Of a DNA stretch of 44,315 bases, positions 39,549 to 44,315 are shown piece by piece. Under the pieces are notes generated by a model. That model ran no database searches. It was not told the DNA's origin and saw only the letters and a program-made list of their open reading frames with translations. Position numbers and translations under genes: made by a program. This stretch comes from Chara braunii (Eukaryota; Streptophyta; Charophyceae; Charales; Characeae), in the NCBI GenBank assembly GCA_003427395.1, contig BFEA01000167.1, positions 1,921,723 to 1,966,037 on the forward strand. Reading direction: 5' to 3'. Every line of letters begins with the position of its first letter. The stretch's first letter is position 1.

Positions 39549-40673
39549 CGAGATCCCCTAGAGTCCAGTCTGACCAGTTCCGTGAATGTACAGCAAATCA
39601 GACAACGAGTGACGACATGCTATAAGGGAGAATTGAGTGGTGTATAAGGTGCGAGCCAACCCTCGGATGGTGCAATAAAACCATGTGAAACGTCTCAGTT
39701 GAGATCCCCTCGGCAGCGAGTGTCCTGATCAAAAGAATAAACTCTGAATACCAAGTAGAAAGAGAATGAACCAATGCCTAACAAATTTGGATCCAAAGGG
39801 CCCTTCTTGCTTAGGCCAGGTCCCACTGGGTCCCACGTAGGCTGTGACCAAGTTCCAATCAAGAGGAGTCCCACGTGGACCTACTTTCTCTACTGTACTA
39901 AAAAACGAATTTCAACTTTCAGAGAGAAACTGCAGACTACAACCGTTTAGAGATGAAAAGACAAAGAACTATAGAAGGACTCGGCATTCAAAGCAAGATA
40001 CTTCATTTCTCCATCCATCGGGTGAGCAAGTAGTTCACACACTCAAACACAATCAAGACTGTAGAGGAGTAGGAAAGAAACCTAGAATAACCCTCACAAG
40101 ACAATCAATACCATGCACACAGATACATGGGCATCCCGTAGGTACACTGCACTTACCTGAGTGGCCTGAGCTTCAAGGTGAAACCCCCCTCTCATATGGT
40201 CCTCCCGACCGCTGTAACGCTACCCCTAGACTCGTGTCCTCTCTCCTAGGGGGGTCTGACTCCAACTCCCAAGTGCAACGCCGTATCCCCCGCCGATTCT
40301 GAAGAACAAAGTAGCAACTTGCAGTCCGTAGATGCAGAGAGGCTGTTGTCCCTCAAGCTCGCCTACTTGAGGGAAGCCCTAAAGTCGCCGAGTGTCTCCC
40401 TTGAATCAGATTCCAGGTGCGAGTGCCTGTCACTGTCGCCTCTCTCAAATTGTTGCATGAAATCTCCACGAAATGTCTCGCCACCCCAAATTTACTCTGA
40501 AGCAACCTGGTTAGGTCTAGTGTTGACCCAACACGACCTGACCAGGTGGGGGCAGCTTCCCTTAGCCATGCTGCCCCACTTCCCTCACGACCAACCCTAA
40601 CCCTAAGTGGTGCCCTCAACCACTTAGGTTGGGGTTAGGGAAGCCAAGTCAACTCTCTCCAGCAAGTAGAATC
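39549..40673 (-). other. Element C 5' leader
   Basis: This lies between the primer-binding site and gag of C. The open frames on either strand have no recognisable domain and no agreement with the other elements. The notable feature is the telomere-like hairpin at 40595-40640. Confidence 0.55.
40595..40640. other. Telomere-like inverted repeat near the primer-binding site of C
   Basis: CCCTAACCCTAAGTGG (40595-40610) faces CCACTTAGGTTGGGGTTAGGG (40620-40640) across a 9-base loop. The stem includes CCTAAGTGG/CCACTTAGG, with a second helix CCCTAACC/GGTTAGGG after an internal bulge. In the sense of C it would sit about 35 to 80 bases downstream of the primer-binding site. Confidence 0.75.
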
Positions 40674-40687
40674 CGCTCTGATACCAA
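40671..40687 (-). other. Element C primer-binding site (initiator tRNA-Met type)
   Basis: On the minus strand, TTGGTATCAGAGCGGAT follows directly after the LTR end ATCATAACA. This establishes that C is in minus orientation, in agreement with its pol genes. Confidence 0.92.
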
Positions 40688-41446
40688 TGTTATGATCCTG
40701 GCCAATTTCGAAGTACAAACTCATGAGAAAGCACAATGTCGTCCGATTGCGAAAGGAAATGAATGAACTTGAGAGGAGAGAGAGGGAAAGAAGAAGAAGA
40801 AGAAGAAAGAAAGAAGACGAAGAAAATGTACACCAGCAAAGACGAATGATCTTTCCCTTCTTCTCGCCAACCACTCTCCTCCTTCGTTTCTCCTCCCCTC
40901 TTTTTATTCACAATCAATAATAATAATAATAATAATGTTGAATGGCTGAACCAGAATCAATGTTTGAATCCCTCTTCCACTGCAGGCACAACATGAGGTC
41001 CACCATAGCCATGGCCACCCTTCTCCTTCCTCTTCATGAAGGCCGAGGCTATGGCGGACTGCTAGGGCCTCGCCCTGATGTGCAAAGGACAACTCAAAGC
41101 AGTCATGGCTTCTCTAGCTCAGGTCGCCATGCCTAACTCTGCCTCAAAGCTTCTTGGTGTAGCTCTATCCCAACTGGGGCCTTCCGGATGCAGCGCCCAC
41201 CAAGGTGATGAAGATGGTGTCCACTATCCCCCTTCCTAGTCCTCTTCTTCCTCCTCCTCCAGCCCGTGTTCCTCCACCATAGCTGAGGTGGGGAGCTGGG
41301 CGCTCCTTCCTCCCCAGCAACGCTGCTCCAGCCAGCGCTCCAAGCAGTGTGTCGCCAAACTTGCACACCGAAGAATGAGGAGGAGCACTTCGCTCCTCCT
41401 GGAGATATAGCGGCCTGCTTGCCTCTTGGGCGGTGACTTCCAGGCC
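40688..41446 (-). repeat. Element C 5' LTR, truncated
   Basis: It matches 20217-20999 closely, from TGTTATGATC to CTTCCAGGCC, then stops abruptly. The left LTR goes on for about 1.7 kb more. The missing part was deleted together with roughly 70 bases of the integrase of A. Confidence 0.9.
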
Positions 41447-41746
41447 CCGTGACCATGTCATCCGGGAGACACCCGGAGACCAATGGCCAAACAGAGCAGA
41501 TGAACAAACTGTTCCAAAAGTGTTGCACATGTACATTAGGCCCGACCAGATCGATTGGGAGGAGCATCTTCCCAAAGTGCAGTCTGCGTATAACAACTTG
41601 GTGCACTTGCATACTGCATCCACCCTGAATGAACTACACAAGGGTTGGCAGCCCCGGCGCGCGATTGACTGCTTGAGCCCGGACCAGATTCAAAGATTGT
41701 TGGTTGGAACGAGGGAATTTGCCATTCAATACAAGAAAGAGAGCAG
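41447..41746 (+). pseudogene. pol: Element A integrase core, C-terminal part
   Basis: Coding resumes with TMSSGRHPETNGQTEQMNKL, carrying the catalytic Glu of the DDE triad (in GQTEQ). It shifts frame near 41515 and goes on with VLHMYIRPDQIDWEEHLPKV, SAYNNLVHLHTASTLNELHK and GWQPRRAIDCL to a stop at 41748. The part carrying the second catalytic Asp was lost at the junction with C. Confidence 0.88.
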
Positions 41747-42286
41747 GTGAAAAAGAACATCCTTAAGGCCTCGTATCAGATGGTGGAACAGGCAAACAAG
41801 CACCGACGGCCTTCACAATTCGCTGTAGGTGACTTAGTCTGGGTAAAGTCTAAGGAGTTCGTTCCGGAAGAAGGGATCTTGCAGAAAATGTCACCTGCGT
41901 ATAGGGGACCATGGCAATCGCTAGACGTCAAGGGAGAGGCAGATGGTCCGTCCTACACTACCGAGATTCCACCCCACCTGCACGCATACCCGGTATTCCA
42001 CGCGTCTAAGTTGCTTCCCCTTGTCACGAACGATCAGTTTCCCTCTCGTCGTTCCATGATCCCGCTGGACATGGATGGAGGTTATGATGCAGATAGAATA
42101 GTGGCCAAAGATGTCTTCCGTACAGGCCGCAAAGGGAGACCACAAAGGCAGTACAAGGTTAGATTTGCCTATCAGGAACCCAGTGAAGATTGCTGGTTCC
42201 CCAGGGAGGAACTAATACAGACAGCCCCTCACATTGTCTCCTTTTATGAGAGAGCCCAGAGGGGAATGAACGTCTATGACCGATAA
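41747..42286 (+). pseudogene. Element A integrase tail: GPY/F module and chromodomain-like domain
   Basis: An open frame of 179 codons reads NILKASYQMVEQANKHRRPS, AVGDLVWVKSKEFVPEEGIL, MSPAYRGPWQSLDVKGEADG and YTTEIPPHLHAYPVFHASKL (GPY/F-like). Then a chromodomain-like segment: GGYDADRIVAKDVFRTGRKG, QYKVRFAYQEPSEDCWFPRE and LIQTAPHIVSFYERAQRG. It is uninterrupted, but it is cut off from the rest of pol by the frameshift just upstream. The stop at 42284 is likely the native end of pol. Confidence 0.85.
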
Positions 42287-42325
42287 AGATGGGATTTTTC
42301 TCGGAGGACCTCAAAATTAGGCCGG

Positions 42326-42346
42326 TGGGAGTGAAAGGAATCACAT
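42326..42346 (+). other. Element A polypurine tract (approximate)
   Basis: GTGGGAGTGAAAGGAATCACA precedes the TGCAGAG start of the 3' LTR. It is mostly purine, and its position and GGAA core agree with the tracts of B and D. Confidence 0.5.
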
Positions 42347-42882
42347 TGCAGAGACCCCAGTCCCGGTCCGAAAGTCCCGAAGTGTCCCAGTCCCAGGCTG
42401 TCTCGAAAGAATAGGTCGTTGGGTCCGCAGGCTGTAGCGTCGTAGGTCAGTAGGTGTCGGGACCAAAAAGTCGTACGTCAGTCCCAAGTCCAACTTTGCA
42501 GCATGTCCCAGGAAAGTCCGGAAGGTACCGGACCAACAAAATATTTGCAGCAGACAGGCCGCGGCCTACCGGTACCGGTCTGATGCAGGCCAAGCCAAGT
42601 CAAGTCCTATATTTAGCTGCTACAGTGCAGTGGCTCATCACTTGTTCATTTGCAAGGTGCGGAACCGCTGCTGCTGCTTGTGCGTTAATGCAACTTGGGC
42701 ACTCCGCGCCAGGAGGAGGAAGAAGGCGCCTGGTCTCTCCATAGCTAGGGTAGTAGTAGTAGGGGACCAGCGGCCATAGCCGCCAAGGTGGAAGCTTACC
42801 TGAGTGGGTGTATCCAGGGTGACAACTAGGACCAGAGAGAGAGATGTAGAATGAAGCCATAGCCGCCGTCCAGTTGAGATCT

Positions 42883-42915
<33 letters not shown>

Positions 42916-43076
42916 CATAGTCGCTGGAGATAAATACTAGTATATTCATAATATTTTTGGAGACGACATCTTCATGTGTTGGTTGTATCTCGATTTGGCT
43001 TCACACTCATGAACTCTCATGTGAATGTTCATTGATGTAGGCCAGGTGGAACTTGACGAGTACTTGGTTCATTTCA
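42347..43076 (+). repeat. Element A 3' LTR
   Basis: It runs from about TGCAGAGACC to TTCATTTCA. It matches 2392-3042 plus 12889-13035 and preserves the uninterrupted site where B is inserted in the other copy (GATAAATACTAG). It holds a GT microsatellite (about 42882-42914) that is much longer than in the 5' LTR. A TATATTT motif near 42608 is conserved. Confidence 0.92.
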
Positions 43077-43103
43077 CAAGGTAATTCAAGAATTTAATTC
43101 ATT

Positions 43104-43173
43104 TTATCCATCTGGATTCGAACTCAGGTCTATTTCACAGTTCATGAGTGTACCAACCGAGCTACAGGATTTA
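43104..43173 (-). other. Degenerate tRNA-like sequence, right flank
   Basis: On the minus strand, AATCCTGTAGCTCGGTTGGT is followed by ACACTCATGAACTGTGAAAT and AGACCTGAGTTCGAATCCAG. The GTAGCTCGGTTGGT D-arm and the GAGTTCGAATC T-loop are tRNA-like, but the D stem and T stem each have defects and the acceptor does not pair well. It shares its central part with the remnant at 2212-2277. Confidence 0.4.
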
Positions 43174-44315
43174 TGTATGGAACTCATGTGAAACCGGGAG
43201 TATAACTCTAGACTATAGCTCATCTAGTATATGTAACACATCCAGTATATATGTATCTATAAGCCAAGTGTGAAAACAGGAGTAGCATGCAATGAGAAAA
43301 AGATAACAGCACGAAAAACAAGAAAGAAAGAAGACAACAGCATGCCTGTCATTGTAGGAGGGGAAATTCTGAAGAGGGCAAGTGCAAACATGGAGGAGGA
43401 GGGAACAGCACCAGACCTCTTGTGGTTTTAGTATGCTTTTCACAATGTCATCTTATGACCTCCTTTGATGTCATCCAACTAACAAACAGGTCATAAACAG
43501 GATATGGTGACCACAAATTTGAGTAGGCGTGAACTGTGCTTCCAATCAATTGTCTCAATGAGGTGGTCCCATTTCATAACTAACATTTTGTATGCGACTC
43601 CCTGCACATAATGGTCGATGGTCGTTTCTCGTTTTGTCAAAGATGCTAAAGTGAATTCCTTTTCTGAGCGTACCTGAACATGTTAGAACTTTCCTGGAAT
43701 GTGAAGCATAAACATGTGTTAGGAATCGGAGGCATAGCGTGACGGATACATTGGCACATGTTTATGCTGTTTTCATGTCTGTGACACCTCACCTGATCTG
43801 TTGTCGGTCCTGGTGCTGCCATCTCGTCTCATCTCATCTCCTCTCCTCCCCTCCCCTCCCTTCACCTCCCCTCCCCTCTCCTCTCCTCTCTACTCCTCTC
43901 GACTCCTCGTGACTCTTCTCGTTTGCCGTCCTCTCATCTCGTCTCCTTGTCCCCTCTCCTCTCGTCTCCTCTCCTCTCGTCTCCTCTCCTCCCCTCTGCT
44001 TCCATCCCATCCCTGCTCTGTTGTTTCACAATGCTGTTTCCTCAACAGATATTTGGAGAAGAGTGAGGTCCATGTGATTTGGTATAAGGATCTCCGGCAT
44101 GGTGGATTCCTACTAAGGTAATTGTCCCTCATCCCCGACACCCTGATATGAGTTCATCATATCTAGACTATTGCAGATTGACTTGCGCTCATATCTGTCA
44201 ATAATCCATCATTTTGAGATTTGGATACCATCGTCGCAGCGCACTGCTCTGGTGCACGAGGCGACGTGCAGGATGCACACAGGGAGACCGCACGCACATG
44301 TGCGCGCACGCGCAC
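43174..44315. other. Right flank, no gene recognised
   Basis: Short frames only, with no retroelement motif and no conserved domain. The stretch contains the polypyrimidine tract listed separately. The last 50 bases are CpG/CA-rich (GCACATGTGCGCGCACGCGC), an alternating purine-pyrimidine run. Confidence 0.5.
43826..43997. repeat. Polypyrimidine tract with TCTCC and CCCCT units
   Basis: About 170 bases almost entirely of C and T on the + strand, built from short CTCC, CCCCTCCC and TCTCGTC units. The minus strand is correspondingly G-rich, with GGGGAGGGGAGGGG. It may form triplex or quadruplex structures; no coding role is apparent. Confidence 0.9.

Larger units (their letters stand above)
20217..41446 (-). 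mobile_element. Element C: minus-strand Ty3/gypsy retrotransposon nested in the integrase of A
   Basis: Read on the minus strand, the order is truncated 5' LTR (41446-40688), primer-binding site, leader, gag, protease, RT, RNase H, integrase, chromodomain-like domain, polypurine tract (31937-31923) and 3' LTR starting TGTAAGGTCTTGCC at 31922. The 3' LTR is split by element D and ends at 20217. An unclassified block also interrupts gag. The element is inactive. Its insertion separated the integrase of A, and no target duplication is visible because the right junction has suffered a deletion. Confidence 0.9.
2392..43076 (+). mobile_element. Element A: outermost Ty3/gypsy LTR retrotransposon, non-autonomous and interrupted
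   Basis: Element A starts with an LTR near 2392 and ends with a homologous LTR at 42347-43076. Element B sits in its 5' LTR and element C in its integrase. Its own sequence is 2392-3042, 12889-20216 and 41447-43076. Internal order is primer-binding site, leader, gag, protease, RT, RNase H, integrase and chromodomain-like tail, which is Ty3/gypsy order. Several frames are broken and the RT active site is missing, so it could not move by itself. The start is approximate because the first bases of the two LTRs have diverged. Confidence 0.9.

Noticed and set aside
40844-41141. Open frames in the C LTR such as 20472-20792 and 40942-41136
   Set aside because: The two LTR copies show similar but unconserved frames and no domain. 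Microsatellite and LTR sequence explain them.
20217-41446. A single long gene joining the integrase of A with sequence inside C
   Set aside because: The integrase of A is interrupted by a minus-strand element with its own LTRs and primer-binding site, so apparent continuity is due to nesting.
43801-44121. Open frame of 106 codons on the + strand rich in Ser/Leu/Pro
   Set aside because: It is only a translation of the polypyrimidine tract; low complexity, with no domain.
44040-44125. Possible host exon near the right edge
   Set aside because: A short open frame with CTAAGGTAATTG could mimic a splice donor, but there is no recognisable protein motif and the window ends nearby.

Overview
This 44.3-kb window looks like nuclear repeat DNA from a plant-lineage eukaryote. 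Every recognisable coding region belongs to Ty3/gypsy LTR retrotransposons. Primer-binding sites of the form TGGTATC(A/G)GAGC, matching the 3' end of initiator tRNA-Met and typical of plant elements, follow the LTRs. Gag-PR-RT-RNaseH-INT order and a chromodomain-like tail after integrase point to chromovirus-like elements. A well-folded mitochondrial-type tRNA-Pro(UGG) also fits a streptophyte. A charophyte alga such as Chara is possible but cannot be shown from sequence alone. I found no host protein-coding gene.

Layout: four elements are nested. Element A (+ strand, about 2392-43076) is the outermost. Element B (+, 3043-12888) is inserted in the 5' LTR of A; the intact 3' LTR of A preserves the empty site, so B is younger than A. 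Element C (- strand, 20217-41446) is inserted in the integrase gene of A, between the second catalytic Asp region and the SSGRHP motif. Its right LTR is truncated and about 70 bp of A are lost at the junction. Element D (+, 22365-31559) is inserted in the roughly 2.5-kb left LTR of C. A further GC-rich block of unknown type (about 36311-38127) splits the gag of C. The left flank (1-2391) holds a decayed inverted D-like LTR, duplications, a pair of small foldback repeats and a tRNA-like remnant. The right flank (43077-44315) holds another tRNA-like remnant and a long polypyrimidine tract.

None of the four elements is intact. Each has stops and frameshifts, and many lesions are short tandem duplications (10, 15, 38, 39, 54 or 224 bp periods). 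The RT of A has lost its YLDD box and is followed by a scrambled array of direct and inverted copies of its own thumb segment. Two duplications flank runs of N (1825 and 29574-29673) and are probably unmerged contig ends.

The most interesting non-coding signals are: a hairpin with a compensatory base-pair change shared by the leaders of A and D; a dense TGACGTGG motif array in the LTR and leader of B; the mitochondrial-type tRNA-Pro inside the LTR of C; and a telomere-like hairpin near the primer-binding site of C. I see no CRISPR array, operon or prokaryotic system.
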